The notes under the pieces are model-generated. The model was given only the letters and a program-made list of their open reading frames with translations, had not been told where the DNA came from and ran no database searches. Below, one piece after another: positions 1 through 8,309 of a stretch of DNA of 64,000 nt. The first letter of the stretch is position 1. Every line of letters begins with the position of its first letter. The DNA is from Devosia rhodophyticola (lineage in GTDB: Bacteria; Pseudomonadota; Alphaproteobacteria; Rhizobiales; Devosiaceae): contig NZ_CP118247.1 of assembly GCF_028816475.1 (NCBI RefSeq), positions 1,240,001 to 1,304,000 on the forward strand, read 5' to 3'. The position numbers and the translations under genes were made by a program.

Positions 1-696
1 ATGCCCAACCAGAAACAGCGCCGACTCCGCCGGAAGGATGTCCGAAATCAGCAAATGGTTGCGCCGTTCGTCCCGTTGACGGGCAACACCCAGCGGAAGA
101 GAGGCCAACCGCACCTCAAGTCCGAAGACGTTAAACAGATAGGTGCGAAGCCCCGATTCAAACGTGTCGGCAGACCGATCAATATCGAGTCTGATCCGTT
201 CGGCCTCTGCTTCAAGGGTAGGGAAATAGTTTGAATTTTCCTGCAGAAAGTCCGAAATGGCATCTGTCGCCAGATGAAATGGCTCCACCTCCGAACGCGG
301 CGCTGGTGTCGGCCCGGTTTGCGTTGTGATGATGCGATAGCGGTCATAAAGTTTGACGATAGCTTTGGCCGCCGCCGGATTGGAATGGGCCAGATCGCGA
401 ATTTCGAAGTTGGTCAGATCGCTGTCGGCAAACAGGTCATCCCCGAATGCCTCCATCAGATCGCCAAGCAATCGCCCCTCGTCGCCATCGACCAATTCGC
501 CGGGCTCCACACCAAAATAGCCAGATATTGAGAACAGCAGCGCCACAGTAACCTTGCGGCGATTGTGCTCGATCAGGTTTAGGTAACTCGCCGAAATGCC
601 CAGCGCCTGCGCCAGATCTGCCTGCGCCAGCCCACGAAGTCGCCGCAATCGCTTTATGCGTCCCCCAATCTGGGTATCGGCTGTTTCCTTCATCAT
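1..696 (-). CDS. XRE-family short-chain fatty acyl regulator (ScfR/RamB type), C-terminus cut off by window edge
   Basis: The visible 232 residues start at an ATG at 694-696 (a second ATG follows at once) and run off the left edge. Residues about 8-62 form an XRE helix-turn-helix containing the motif LAQALGISASYLNLIEHNRR. The rest matches the start of the ImmA/IrrE-like region that, with a C-terminal DUF2083 domain, makes up regulators of about 460-480 residues. This family (RamB in actinobacteria, PccR and relatives in Rhodobacter) senses short-chain acyl-CoA state and controls glyoxylate-shunt or propionyl-CoA genes. Its divergent position next to isocitrate lyase supports a RamB-like role here. 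The family call rests on domain order and neighbour; the ligand is unknown. The missing half prevents checking the C-terminal cysteine-containing region. Confidence 0.85.
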   Translation of the reverse strand, partial: MMKETADTQIGGRIKRLRRLRGLAQADLAQALGISASYLNLIEHNRRKVTVALLFSISGYFGVEPGELVDGDEGRLLGDLMEAFGDDLFADSDLTNFEIRDLAHSNPAAAKAIVKLYDRYRIITTQTGPTPAPRSEVEPFHLATDAISDFLQENSNYFPTLEAEAERIRLDIDRSADTFESGLRTYLFNVFGLEVRLASLPLGVARQRDERRNHLLISDILPAESALFLVGH

Positions 697-709
697 ATGC
701 TCCCAATTA

Positions 710-818
710 TTTACATCATTTACAAAAATGACAACCGATTTTGACACTGACTTTACAGCTTTACTTGGGAATTTTCGCTATTATCTTGCAATGAGACGGC
801 ACTTGTCAAATATTTACA
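710..818. promoter_or_regulatory. TTTACA repeat cluster between the ScfR-type gene and the aceA transcript
   Basis: The hexamer TTTACA occurs at 710-715, 719-724, 752-757 and 813-818, with TTTACT at 760-765. The region is AT-rich and lies exactly between the divergent regulator and the aceA unit. RamB/PccR-type regulators are known to bind TTTGCAAA-like repeats, so these could be operators with a G to A change. The repeats are seen; their function is inferred. Confidence 0.35.
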
Positions 819-842
819 CAAATAGGATGAGGAGACTTTCGG

Positions 843-1070
843 ATGAGCCCGACAACCAGTGAACGAGAAGAATATCTGACCATCATCGCCCCTACCGCCA
901 TTGAGGCGATGGAACAGTTCAAGACGCGCGGGCTTGGCGCCCAAGGCTACTCAATCGCTGGCAAGATCGGTCGGCACCAGTTTTCTCTGGTCGGCGCAGG
1001 TTCGGCCACTGAATTGTTCACCGGTGTCGGCATGATTGCCGCCACGTTCAGCCGACGCGTAATCGACTAG
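843..1070 (+). CDS. small conserved-looking hypothetical protein upstream of aceA
   Basis: This 75-residue protein has a clear ribosome-binding site (GAGGAGA, about 828-834) ahead of ATG 843. It is co-directional with aceA, 77 bases upstream of that gene's start. The sequence is compact and hydrophilic at the N-terminus. A glycine-rich middle ([20 protein letters not shown]) looks like a small alpha/beta domain of the kind seen in short DUF1737/DUF4177-like proteins. I see no catalytic motif, signal peptide or membrane segment. The position suggests it shares the aceA transcript under the divergent ScfR-type regulator. No function can be assigned. Confidence 0.6.
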   Translation: MSPTTSEREEYLTIIAPTAIEAMEQFKTRGLGAQGYSIAGKIGRHQFSLVGAGSATELFTGVGMIAATFSRRVID

Positions 1071-1147
1071 CCACTTCACCCCATCGCCGGAAACAACAAT
1101 CGCGTCAAGCGACCGGCGAAGCCATGCCCAAAAAAGAGGAGAATTCA

Positions 1148-2431
1148 ATGCTCGACAAACCCCAGTTTCCCGTCCCCGATTGGGCGCCCGATCGCTGGCG
1201 CAATATTTCTCGGACCTATGCGCCATCCGACGTGGCGCGACTTTCCGGCTCCATGCCATGCCGCCACACCTTGGCCGAAAATGGCGCCAGACGCCTGTGG
1301 GAGTTGCTGCATAGCCAGGACTTTGTGCCAACCCTGGGCACATTCACCGGCAATCAGGCGGTGCAGCAGGTCAAGGCCGGGCTGAAGGCAATTTATCTCT
1401 CTGGCTGGCAGGTGGCGGCCGATGCCAATACTTCGGGCAATATGTATCCCGATCAGAGCCTTTATCCGGTCGATAGCGTCCCTTCGGTGGTCAAGCGCAT
1501 CAACAAGGCCCTGCAGCGCGCCGATCAAATTCAGACGATGGAGCAGGCCGACGGAATAACCACCACTGATCATGATTTCTTCGTCCCCGTCATCGCCGAT
1601 GCCGAGGCCGGGTTCGGCGGCGCGTTGAACGTTTTCGAGCTCATGAAGGCCATGATCGAGGCTGGCGCCGCCGCCGTTCACTTTGAGGATCAACTGGCAT
1701 CGGAAAAGAAGTGCGGCCATTTGGGTGGCAAGGTGCTGGTGCCGACCAGCCAGTTCATTCGCACGCTAAACGCGGCCCGCCTAGCGGCCGACGTCATGGG
1801 CGTGCCCACGCTGATCATGGCACGCACCGACGCAGAAGCGGCCCGCCTGATCACCTCGGATATCGACCCCTACGACGCTCCCTTCGTCATCAAGGAACGT
1901 ACGGCCGAAGGGTTTTACCAGCTCAAGGGTGGTATGGATGCTGCCATTGCCCGAGGCATCGCTTATGCGCCCTATGCCGACTTGATCTGGTGCGAGACCA
2001 GCAAGCCCGATCTGGCTGAAGCGCGCCGGTTCGCCGAGGCGGTGCGCAAGGCGCATCCTGACCAGATGCTGGCCTATAATTGCTCGCCCAGCTTCAATTG
2101 GGCCAAGCATATGGACGAGGCGGCAATGGCCTCTTTCCAGCGCGAAATCGCCGCCATGGGATATAAATACCAGTTCATTACCTTGGCTGGGTTCCATAAT
2201 CTAAGCCTGAGTACGTTCGAATTGGCGCGTGCCTACAAGACCGAAGGCATGGCTGGATATTCACGCCTGCAGCAAGCTGAATTTGCCGCCGAGGAGCATG
2301 GTTTTTCGGCAGTCCGGCACCAGCGCGAAGTCGGCACCAGCTATTTCGATGCCGTCGCGATGGCCGTGAGCGAAGGCAAGAGTGCCACGACCGCCATGGA
2401 ACAAAGTACTGAACAGGCCCAGTTCCGCTGA
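1148..2431 (+). CDS. aceA: isocitrate lyase
   Basis: Isocitrate lyase cleaves isocitrate to glyoxylate and succinate, the first step of the glyoxylate shunt, in the cytoplasm. The 427-residue protein carries the signature [11 protein letters not shown] with the catalytic cysteine, and typical ICL blocks ([27 protein letters not shown]). A longer in-frame start at 1124 exists. ATG 1148 is preferred because AGAGGAG at 1134-1140 sits at normal spacing, and the protein then begins MLDKPQF. Length is normal for the alphaproteobacterial form. No malate synthase gene is in the window. Regulation probably involves the divergent ScfR-type regulator. Confidence 0.96.
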   Translation: MLDKPQFPVPDWAPDRWRNISRTYAPSDVARLSGSMPCRHTLAENGARRLWELLHSQDFVPTLGTFTGNQAVQQVKAGLKAIYLSGWQVAADANTSGNMYPDQSLYPVDSVPSVVKRINKALQRADQIQTMEQADGITTTDHDFFVPVIADAEAGFGGALNVFELMKAMIEAGAAAVHFEDQLASEKKCGHLGGKVLVPTSQFIRTLNAARLAADVMGVPTLIMARTDAEAARLITSDIDPYDAPFVIKERTAEGFYQLKGGMDAAIARGIAYAPYADLIWCETSKPDLAEARRFAEAVRKAHPDQMLAYNCSPSFNWAKHMDEAAMASFQREIAAMGYKYQFITLAGFHNLSLSTFELARAYKTEGMAGYSRLQQAEFAAEEHGFSAVRHQREVGTSYFDAVAMAVSEGKSATTAMEQSTEQAQFR

Positions 2432-2443
2432 TCAGTCCGGCAG

Positions 2444-2481
2444 GAAGCGCTTCGACCATATCGGCCGCGGCGCTTCTTTTT
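2444..2481 (+). terminator. Rho-independent terminator of aceA
   Basis: The arms GAAGCGC (2444-2450) and GCGCTTC (2470-2476) pair perfectly and run straight into TTTTT, 13 bases after the aceA stop. Confidence 0.75.
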
Positions 2482-2567
2482 GGGCGTCGAATGCGGGCGT
2501 TTAGGCCGCCGCCGGGACCGCCCAGTAAATCCAAGCCGCGATCCATGGTGGTCGTTCGATTCAGCCG

Positions 2568-3248
2568 CTATGCAGCTAGTTGCAGCGCAAAATCGGCAAC
2601 ATCGTTAAGCGACTTGCCGATGCGATGCGGGGAGACGCCAAGGCGTTCGAGTGGCAGACCATGGCGGTTCAGCCAGATCGTGCGATGGCCAAACCATGTC
2701 GCCCCGCAGATATCCCAGCAGTTGGACGAAACGAACAATATATCACCCGCTTCGCACGCAAACGCGTCTGGGCCCAATTGATAGGCCTCGGGTGCCGTCT
2801 TGAAGCGACGCACACTATCAACGCTCAGCAAATGATCGAAAAACCCGCCAAGACCCGAGGCGGTTACTGCCTGCGTCAGCATTGCAGGGGTACCATTGGA
2901 CAGGATCGCCAGCGGAATATTTGCTGCCTTGAGGCGTTGCAGGGCAGCTCGGTTCTCCGGAAAGGCGGTCAACTCGGCATACGCACCCATCAGGCGATCG
3001 CGCGCGGTTGGCGTCAGGGTCAGGCCCAGCATTTCGCAGGCATACGCAAGTGCATCCCCGGTTACCTGCCAGAAATCGACATAGCGGTCACACAGGGTGC
3101 GCAATCGTGTGTATTCTATCTGCTTTTCGCGCCAGATGCTGGCCAATTGCGTTCCATTTCCAGGGAACAGTTCCTCGGCCAACGCTCCAACCGAATAGAC
3201 ATCGAACAAGGTGCCATATGCGTCAAAAATGATTGCTTTGATGGCCAT
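2568..3248 (-). CDS. haloacid dehalogenase, type II (HAD superfamily)
   Basis: The 226-residue protein matches (S)-2-haloacid dehalogenase type II, which hydrolyses 2-haloalkanoic acids to 2-hydroxy acids in the cytoplasm. The nucleophile motif is FDAYGTLFD with Asp9. Motif II is LSNGTP at about residue 116. The C-terminal motif is FVSSNCWDICGATWFGHRT, which carries the conserved Asn and Trp/Asp of this subfamily. The start is supported by GGGAGA just upstream. It stands alone between aceA and a LuxR gene. Many genomic members have no proven haloacid substrate, so activity in vivo is uncertain. Confidence 0.9.
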   Translation of the reverse strand: MAIKAIIFDAYGTLFDVYSVGALAEELFPGNGTQLASIWREKQIEYTRLRTLCDRYVDFWQVTGDALAYACEMLGLTLTPTARDRLMGAYAELTAFPENRAALQRLKAANIPLAILSNGTPAMLTQAVTASGLGGFFDHLLSVDSVRRFKTAPEAYQLGPDAFACEAGDILFVSSNCWDICGATWFGHRTIWLNRHGLPLERLGVSPHRIGKSLNDVADFALQLAA

Positions 3249-3357
3249 GAATTCTCCCTGCGCTGGTCATTTGGAACGCATCCGATGTGGCCGCCCCATA
3301 CTTTGGCCAGCCTAACCCCAGCTCTGCCGATTAACACCCGCTTTTACGGGCGCCGCA

Positions 3358-3951
3358 CTAACTTTCGTGGTTGAGCGAAAACCATGCGGTTAACTCGGCG
3401 CTGTTACGGACGCCAGTGGTGCGGATGAGGCGAGCGCGGTGCGCTTCGATGGTGCGGCGCGACAGGCCCATTTCTGTGGCGATGACGGCATTTGTCTTGC
3501 CCTGCGCCACCAGCGTCAATATCTGGCGCTGGCGTCCTGTCAAGCTCATGCTGGTGGCGGTGACCGGCCGAGCCATGGGTTCAAAGCAATAGAGCGCTTC
3601 GGCGAACGGATCGGCAAGGTTCTGGCTGCGGCCGTTGACGCGGCACCAAAACCGCCGTCCCCCGGCCCCACTCATGATACGCTCATCATAATAGACCTGC
3701 CCGCCCGGCAAATGGTGGCGCCACATTTCGCCGGTGCGCACAAAATCGGCAATTTCGGGATACAGCCTCGAAAAACTCTGGCCGATCAAATCCTGACGCA
3801 TCAGGCCAAACAGAAACGCAAACTCGGCGTTGCAATCTCGGATGATACGGTGCGATGCATACACCATTGGGACAGGGATATCAGCGAGCGAGAATTGGAG
3901 AACGGTGGCTGACGGGGCGTTCTGATCGTGGGGAGAGCCAGATAAAATCAT
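3358..3951 (-). CDS. PAS domain-containing LuxR-type transcriptional regulator
   Basis: The 197-residue protein has an N-terminal PAS fold (about residues 18-125) and a C-terminal LuxR/GerE helix-turn-helix (about 135-190). The latter contains LTGRQRQILTLVAQGKTNAVIATEMGLS. No receiver domain is present, so control is by the PAS region, not phosphotransfer. It is divergent from the acetoacetate CoA-transferase operon with 113 bases between them, so it is the obvious candidate regulator of that operon. The PAS ligand is not predictable. No strong ribosome-binding site is seen, so the start is moderately sure. Confidence 0.85.
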   Translation of the reverse strand: MILSGSPHDQNAPSATVLQFSLADIPVPMVYASHRIIRDCNAEFAFLFGLMRQDLIGQSFSRLYPEIADFVRTGEMWRHHLPGGQVYYDERIMSGAGGRRFWCRVNGRSQNLADPFAEALYCFEPMARPVTATSMSLTGRQRQILTLVAQGKTNAVIATEMGLSRRTIEAHRARLIRTTGVRNSAELTAWFSLNHES

Positions 3952-4064
3952 AGGGTATAAATACTACTAACCCCTCTTCTCAAACAAGGCTTAACCTCAC
4001 GGAAAATACCGCTCCGCACCGACCGGAAGCAGAGGTGCGGCAAACAATTCAGGGAGGTCGCATT

Positions 4065-4781
4065 TTGCGCAAGGTTTATGAAAACGCGGGCGAGGCGATG
4101 GCAGGACTGCTGTCGGATGGCATGGTAATCATGTCTGGTGGCTTTGGCCTTTGCGGCATTCCAGAAGCTCTGATTGAGGCGATAAAGCTTTCTGGGGCCA
4201 AGGATCTGACGGTGATATCGAACAATGCCGGGGTCGATGGCATTGGCTTGGGAAGACTGCTCGAAACACGGCAGATCAAGAAAATGATTTCGTCCTATGT
4301 GGGCGAGAACAAGCTGTTTGCCCAACAATATCTGTCGGGTGACCTTGAGCTTGAATTTAATCCCCAAGGCACATTGGCCGAACGCATCCGTGCAGGCGGC
4401 GCTGGTATTCCGGCATTTTTTACCAAGACCGGGGTTGGGACGCTGATTGCCGAGGGCAAGGAAGTGCGCGAATTTGATGGCGAAAATTATGTCATGGAGC
4501 GAGGACTGATTGCCGATGTGGCACTGGTTCACGCATGGAAGGGCGACCACGAAGGCAACCTGATCTATCGGAAGACCGCGCGCAACTTCAACCCGATGAT
4601 GGCGACAGCGGGCAACGTAACGATTGCCGAAGTCGAGCATCTGGTGCCAACCGGTACGCTGGAGCCGGATCAGATCCACACGCCCGGCATTTTTGTTTCG
4701 CGCATTGTTGAAATTGCCAATCCAACCAAACATATCGAGCAACGCACCGTGCGGGCACGGCAATCGGCGGAGGCGCAATAA
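4065..4781 (+). CDS. scoA: 3-oxoacid CoA-transferase subunit A
   Basis: The alpha subunit of succinyl-CoA:3-oxoacid CoA-transferase, with subunit B, moves CoA from succinyl-CoA to acetoacetate. Motifs include [14 protein letters not shown] near residues 22-35 and [17 protein letters not shown] mid-protein. An upstream GTG at 4035 would add ten residues. I prefer TTG 4065 because AGGGAGG (4051-4057) is at ideal spacing and the protein then starts [12 protein letters not shown], as in homologues. The stop overlaps the subunit B start by one base. With the next two genes it forms an acetoacetate-degrading operon. A 3-oxoadipate transferase (PcaI) is less likely because the thiolase is of the acetoacetyl type. 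Confidence 0.92.
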   Translation: MRKVYENAGEAMAGLLSDGMVIMSGGFGLCGIPEALIEAIKLSGAKDLTVISNNAGVDGIGLGRLLETRQIKKMISSYVGENKLFAQQYLSGDLELEFNPQGTLAERIRAGGAGIPAFFTKTGVGTLIAEGKEVREFDGENYVMERGLIADVALVHAWKGDHEGNLIYRKTARNFNPMMATAGNVTIAEVEHLVPTGTLEPDQIHTPGIFVSRIVEIANPTKHIEQRTVRARQSAEAQ

Positions 4782-5437
4782 TGTCTTGGACACGCGAAAA
4801 GATGGCGGCGCGCGCCGCCCAGGAACTCCAGGACGGCTATTACGTCAATCTGGGCATCGGCATTCCAACGCTTGTGGCCAACTTCATCCCTGAGGGGATG
4901 GATGTTCGCCTGCAAAGCGAAAACGGCATGATGGGAATGGGGGCTTTCCCCTTCGAGGGAGAAGAAGACGCCGATCTGATCAATGCGGGCAAGCAGACCG
5001 TGACCGAATTGGACATGACGAGCTTTTTTTCCAGTGCCGACAGTTTTGGCATGATCCGCGGCGGGCATATCGATCTATCCATTCTGGGGGCGATGCAGGT
5101 TGCGGAAAATGGTGATCTTGCCAACTGGATGATCCCGGGCAAAATGGTCAAGGGCATGGGCGGGGCCATGGATCTGGTGGCTGGTGTCAAACGCGTCGTG
5201 GTGGTCATGGAGCATGAGGCCAAAGGCGCGCCCAAACTTCTCAAGACCTGCACCCTGCCGCTGACCGGACAGCGCGTTGCCGATCTGGTGATTACCGATC
5301 TTGGCGTTTTCACGGTGGAACGTCGCGAGGCGCCAAAAATGGTTTTGATCGAGTGTGCCGAAGGGGTTGGCGTAGACGAAATTACCGCCAAGACCGAGGC
5401 GCATTTCGAGATTGCTCTGGATCGGGAAAAGCCATGA
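4781..5437 (+). CDS. scoB: 3-oxoacid CoA-transferase subunit B
   Basis: The beta subunit of the CoA-transferase has 218 residues. The catalytic glutamate lies in the motif [10 protein letters not shown] (Glu47), which forms the CoA-thioester intermediate. The N-terminal [13 protein letters not shown] and the later GGAMDLVAG blocks are typical. It overlaps scoA by one base (TAATG) and the thiolase by four bases (ATGA), so translation of the three genes is probably coupled. Product acetoacetyl-CoA goes directly to the next enzyme. Confidence 0.94.
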   Translation: MSWTREKMAARAAQELQDGYYVNLGIGIPTLVANFIPEGMDVRLQSENGMMGMGAFPFEGEEDADLINAGKQTVTELDMTSFFSSADSFGMIRGGHIDLSILGAMQVAENGDLANWMIPGKMVKGMGGAMDLVAGVKRVVVVMEHEAKGAPKLLKTCTLPLTGQRVADLVITDLGVFTVERREAPKMVLIECAEGVGVDEITAKTEAHFEIALDREKP

Positions 5438-6609
5438 GCGACATTGTCATCGTCAGTGCGGCGCGAACGCCCGTCGGCTCCTTCATGGGGAGCCTTTCCA
5501 CCATTTCGGCCGTGTCGCTGGGCAGCACGGCCATCCGGGCAGCAATGGAACGCGCCGAAGTAGACGGCAACGAAATCGACGAGATCATCATGGGTCAGGT
5601 GCTCGCTGCGGGTCTCGGACAAAACCCGGCGCGGCAAGCGGCAGTTGGCGCCGGCATTGATCAGGGTGCGACCGCTTGGGGCGTCAATCAGGTTTGTGGG
5701 TCCGGTTTGCGGGCTGTAGCGCTAGGCATGCAGCAAATTGCCATGGGTGATGCGAAAATCATTGTGGCGGGCGGTCAGGAATCCATGTCCCTGGCGCCGC
5801 ACTGCCAGCAGTTACGGGCACCGGCAAAAATGGGGCCGGTGACATTGGTCGACACGATGATGGTCGACGGACTGGTCGATGCCTTTGGTGGTTACCATAT
5901 GGGCATCACCGCCGAAAATGTCGCCCGGCAGTTCGGCATTGATCGTGACACGCAGGACAGTTTTGCGCTGGCGTCCCAGCAAAAGGCGGCCACCGCACAG
6001 AGGGCAGGGCATTTCGACAGCGAGATCACCCCGGTCATCGTCAAATCCCGCAAGGGCGATATTGTGGTCGACAAGGATGAATATATCCGCGCCGATGCCA
6101 GTGCAGACGCACTGGCGCGCTTGCGCCCGGCCTTTAACAAGGAAGGCACTGTAACTGCGGGCAATGCTTCGGGGATCAATGACGGGGCTGCTGCATTGGT
6201 TTTGATGCATGCTGATGAAGCGGCGCGGCGCAATCTGAGGCCGTTGGCCCGCATCGCCTCCTGGGCAACCGCAGGCGTTGACCCGTCGATCATGGGCACC
6301 GGACCAATCCCCGCCTCGACAAAGGCGCTGGCCAAGGCTGGCTGGCGCGTTCAAGAACTTGACCTGATCGAGGCCAACGAAGCCTTTGCGGCACAGGCAT
6401 GCGCTGTCAATCAGGCGATGGGCTGGGATCTGGACAAGGTCAATGTCAATGGCGGCGCCATTGCCATCGGGCATCCGATCGGTGCTTCGGGTGCGCGGGT
6501 GCTGATAACATTGCTGCATGAAATGATGCGGCGCGACGTCACCAAGGGTCTGGCTACGTTGTGCATTGGTGGTGGGATGGGCGTAGCGCTCTGCGTTGAG
6601 CGAGGATGA
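5434..6609 (+). CDS. acetyl-CoA acetyltransferase (acetoacetyl-CoA thiolase)
   Basis: This 391-residue biosynthetic/degradative thiolase splits acetoacetyl-CoA to two acetyl-CoA, or condenses them. The acyl-accepting Cys88 is in [11 protein letters not shown]. The other active-site blocks are [24 protein letters not shown] and the C-terminal [11 protein letters not shown]. The start ATG 5434 overlaps the scoB stop. A longer in-frame reading from 5353 only covers scoB. The GHPIGASG block fits the AtoB/PhbA type, not the 3-oxoadipyl-CoA thiolase type. No phaB or phaC is nearby, so catabolism of acetoacetate is the likelier role. Confidence 0.94.
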   Translation: MSDIVIVSAARTPVGSFMGSLSTISAVSLGSTAIRAAMERAEVDGNEIDEIIMGQVLAAGLGQNPARQAAVGAGIDQGATAWGVNQVCGSGLRAVALGMQQIAMGDAKIIVAGGQESMSLAPHCQQLRAPAKMGPVTLVDTMMVDGLVDAFGGYHMGITAENVARQFGIDRDTQDSFALASQQKAATAQRAGHFDSEITPVIVKSRKGDIVVDKDEYIRADASADALARLRPAFNKEGTVTAGNASGINDGAAALVLMHADEAARRNLRPLARIASWATAGVDPSIMGTGPIPASTKALAKAGWRVQELDLIEANEAFAAQACAVNQAMGWDLDKVNVNGGAIAIGHPIGASGARVLITLLHEMMRRDVTKGLATLCIGGGMGVALCVERG

Positions 6610-6614
6610 AGCGG

Positions 6615-6635
6615 GCGGGGCCAAGTCGGCCCCGC
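6615..6635. terminator. GC-rich hairpin between convergent thiolase and curlin genes
   Basis: The arms GCGGGGCC (6615-6622) and GGCCCCGC (6628-6635) pair perfectly around a five-base loop, just after the thiolase stop. No T-run follows on either strand, so it may act as a bidirectional or Rho-assisted end. Confidence 0.45.
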
Positions 6636-6651
6636 GCAAACTGGTTCTTAA

Positions 6652-7068
6652 TCAGAAACCAAAGACCGTGGTAACGCTGGACTGGTTGTTGCCGGTCTGG
6701 GCACATTGAGCGTTGGTATTTTCACCAAACTGGAACAGACCGCAGCTGTTGTTGTTGCCGTCCTGATTGATGGTACCGGTGTGCCCGTCCCCTTCCTGCA
6801 CGACTAACCCATGATTGCCAGAGCCATTCTGGGCGATACCAGCGGCGTTGAAATTGCCATTCTGGCTGACATCAGCGCCCTGCCCCGAAAGGCCTTTGAC
6901 GATCGAAAACATCTGCAATCCCATGCCCAATGCCTCTGCCTGTTCTGGATCGCTCGGTGCAAAGCTGATGGATACCTGGCCACCAGCGGTGGCGGGTGCG
7001 ATTGTGGCGAGGCCCGCGGTCCCTATGGTGAGGGCGAGAACGGCGGCGGTGGCAAATTTCTTGATCAT
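6652..7068 (-). CDS. curlin-repeat protein (curli subunit-like)
   Basis: The 138-residue secreted protein starts at ATG 7066-7068 behind AGGAGA. A signal peptide (MIKKFATAAVLALTIGTAG, ending near APATAG) is followed by a non-repeat stretch, then several imperfect curlin repeats with Gln-x-Gly-x-x-Asn spacing (SQNGNFN, AQNGSGN, NQDGNNN, AQTGNNQ). It ends in an aromatic-rich VFGF. Two cysteines lie within the repeats. Curlin proteins polymerise outside the cell as amyloid fibres. Its lower repeat number and distinct N-terminal region suggest a nucleator or minor subunit (CsgB-like), but CsgA/CsgB assignment is not secure. A terminator separates it from csgH upstream. Confidence 0.82.
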   Translation of the reverse strand: MIKKFATAAVLALTIGTAGLATIAPATAGGQVSISFAPSDPEQAEALGMGLQMFSIVKGLSGQGADVSQNGNFNAAGIAQNGSGNHGLVVQEGDGHTGTINQDGNNNSCGLFQFGENTNAQCAQTGNNQSSVTTVFGF

Positions 7069-7204
7069 GATATTTCTCCTGGCTGTCTGGTTTGGCGCTG
7101 GAGTGTTCCAGCCGATAAAAGGAGATTGCGCTTTCAGGCCTGAACCAAATCGGAGCCATATATTCATCTTTGGTTCAGTGTTTGAGCGAGGGCGGGCGCG
7201 CAGT

Positions 7205-7228
7205 AAAAAGGGCCCCGCAAGGGAGCCC
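7205..7228 (-). terminator. Rho-independent terminator after csgH
   Basis: On the minus strand GGGCTCC (7222-7228) pairs with GGGGCCC (7210-7216, one G-U pair) and is followed by TTTTT (7205-7209). It lies between csgH and the second curlin gene, suggesting that the latter has its own promoter or relies on read-through. Confidence 0.7.
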
Positions 7229-7253
7229 CGTTCAGTTGTTGGTCTGGCCGATG

Positions 7254-7646
7254 TCAGCGCAGTTTATTGGCGTCGGCGGTGCAATCGATTGTGGCGCCGT
7301 TGGCCGAAATCTCGAAGTCGACCTTGGTGCTGGCATTGGCATTTAGGCTGACTCGGCCGAGCACCACATCCTCGTTGGCGCGAACGGAAAAGCCGCCGCC
7401 CTGATTGATATTGGAGCGACCCGATGGTCCCGAACTGACGATACTGAGACGATAGGTCCCTGAAAGATCGGTCGGCGACAACAGCCGCGCTTCCATGGCA
7501 ACGGAACCGTTGTTGGCATCACTGATCAGCCCACAGCGCAGGTGATCGGCATTGGCGGTATCGGCCTGCCCGCTGGTAACCGCAAAGCCAAGGATGGCCA
7601 TTCCGGCAAGGGCGGGCAAGGCGAGACGCGTATTGAATTTGGTCAT
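7254..7646 (-). CDS. csgH: CsgH-like curli assembly/inhibitor protein
   Basis: The 130-residue protein starts at ATG 7644-7646 behind an AGGAGA site and has a signal peptide ending near residue 30. The mature part has the pattern of alphaproteobacterial CsgH: a cysteine near the start (LRCGLISD), a Gly-Ser-Tyr/Ser beta-strand region, SNINQGGGFSV, and a second cysteine near the end (IDCTAD). CsgH is a periplasmic beta-sandwich protein that prevents premature polymerisation of curli subunits. It lies between two curlin genes on the same strand, which fits that role. Confidence 0.8.
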   Translation of the reverse strand: MTKFNTRLALPALAGMAILGFAVTSGQADTANADHLRCGLISDANNGSVAMEARLLSPTDLSGTYRLSIVSSGPSGRSNINQGGGFSVRANEDVVLGRVSLNANASTKVDFEISANGATIDCTADANKLR

Positions 7647-7730
7647 CGTATTATCTCCTGACTTGGATGGCCGGGCGATGAGCCGAGAGGCCAGGCCTCC
7701 CGGCTGATGGATATTCATTGCTATTGCGGA

Positions 7731-8165
7731 TCAAGGGCAAGCCTGAACGAACGCCGAGACATTACCAACGCCGTGCTGCTCGACATCGGCGCTACAGCCG
7801 TTACCGACCTGAACGCCGGCTGCAACATTGCCGTTCCCATCCTGGCTCAGAACCGAGGTGTGGTTGTCACCAAACTGGCCAACGCCGGCCTGGTTGAAAT
7901 TACCATTCTGGTTGGTTTCGCCATAGTTGTTAAATCCGTCCTGGCCGATAGCACCAGTATTATGATTGCCATTCTGTTGGCCAACTGCCTGATTGAAGGC
8001 GCCGTTCTGGAAGATGCCGAGTTGGTTGTCTACACCGATCTGGGCACCGCCAGCGGCATTGCCGAAGCCGGACTGATTGAGGAAGACGCTGTTCGCCATG
8101 GCGGGGGCGGCGCTGATGGCCAAGATGGCGGCGAGGGCGGTGGTGATGATGATATTGCGGGTCAT
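7731..8165 (-). CDS. curlin-repeat protein (CsgA-like major subunit candidate)
   Basis: The 144-residue protein has a classic signal peptide (residues 1 to about 24, ending APAMA) and then almost nothing but curlin repeats. There are roughly ten strand units with Q-x-G-x-x-N (for example FQNGAFN, GQNGNHN-type and TNQNGNFN). Asn, Gln and Gly dominate and charge is low, as expected of an amyloid-forming surface fibre. Two cysteines lie near the C-terminus. AGGAGA precedes the ATG. It is the first gene of the csg cluster, 84 bases upstream of csgH. The secretion genes csgE, csgF and csgG are not in the window. Confidence 0.85.
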   Translation of the reverse strand: MTRNIIITTALAAILAISAAPAMANSVFLNQSGFGNAAGGAQIGVDNQLGIFQNGAFNQAVGQQNGNHNTGAIGQDGFNNYGETNQNGNFNQAGVGQFGDNHTSVLSQDGNGNVAAGVQVGNGCSADVEQHGVGNVSAFVQACP

Positions 8166-8278
8166 TTTTCTCTCCTGATTGCGGCTGGGTCCCAGTGACC
8201 TTTGTTGCCGATGTCAGGAGGAATAGCGCAGCTCGTCAGAACCGGGCCTGAACCCGAAATTCAGACTCCGTTCACCAA

Positions 8279-8302
8279 CCGGGCGGCGCCATGTCCGCCC
8301 GG
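8279..8302 (-). terminator. hairpin downstream of the TRAP transporter operon
   Basis: CCGGGCGG (8279-8286) and CCGCCCGG (8295-8302) form a perfect eight-base stem eight bases beyond the dctM stop. No T-run follows, so it is a weak terminator or an mRNA-end stabiliser. Confidence 0.45.
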
Positions 8303-8309
8303 CAAGAGA

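Noticed and set aside
1124-1147. Earlier start of isocitrate lyase (eight extra residues)
   Set aside because: The ribosome-binding site AGAGGAG lies inside that extension and points to ATG 1148.
5353-5433. A 27-residue N-terminal extension of the thiolase
   Set aside because: It lies entirely within scoB in another frame; the ATGA overlap start at 5434 matches the family.
7731-8165. Repetitive DNA that might be read as a tandem-repeat or CRISPR-like array
   Set aside because: The repeats are imperfect, keep a reading frame and encode curlin strands with a signal peptide; there are no spacers of constant length.
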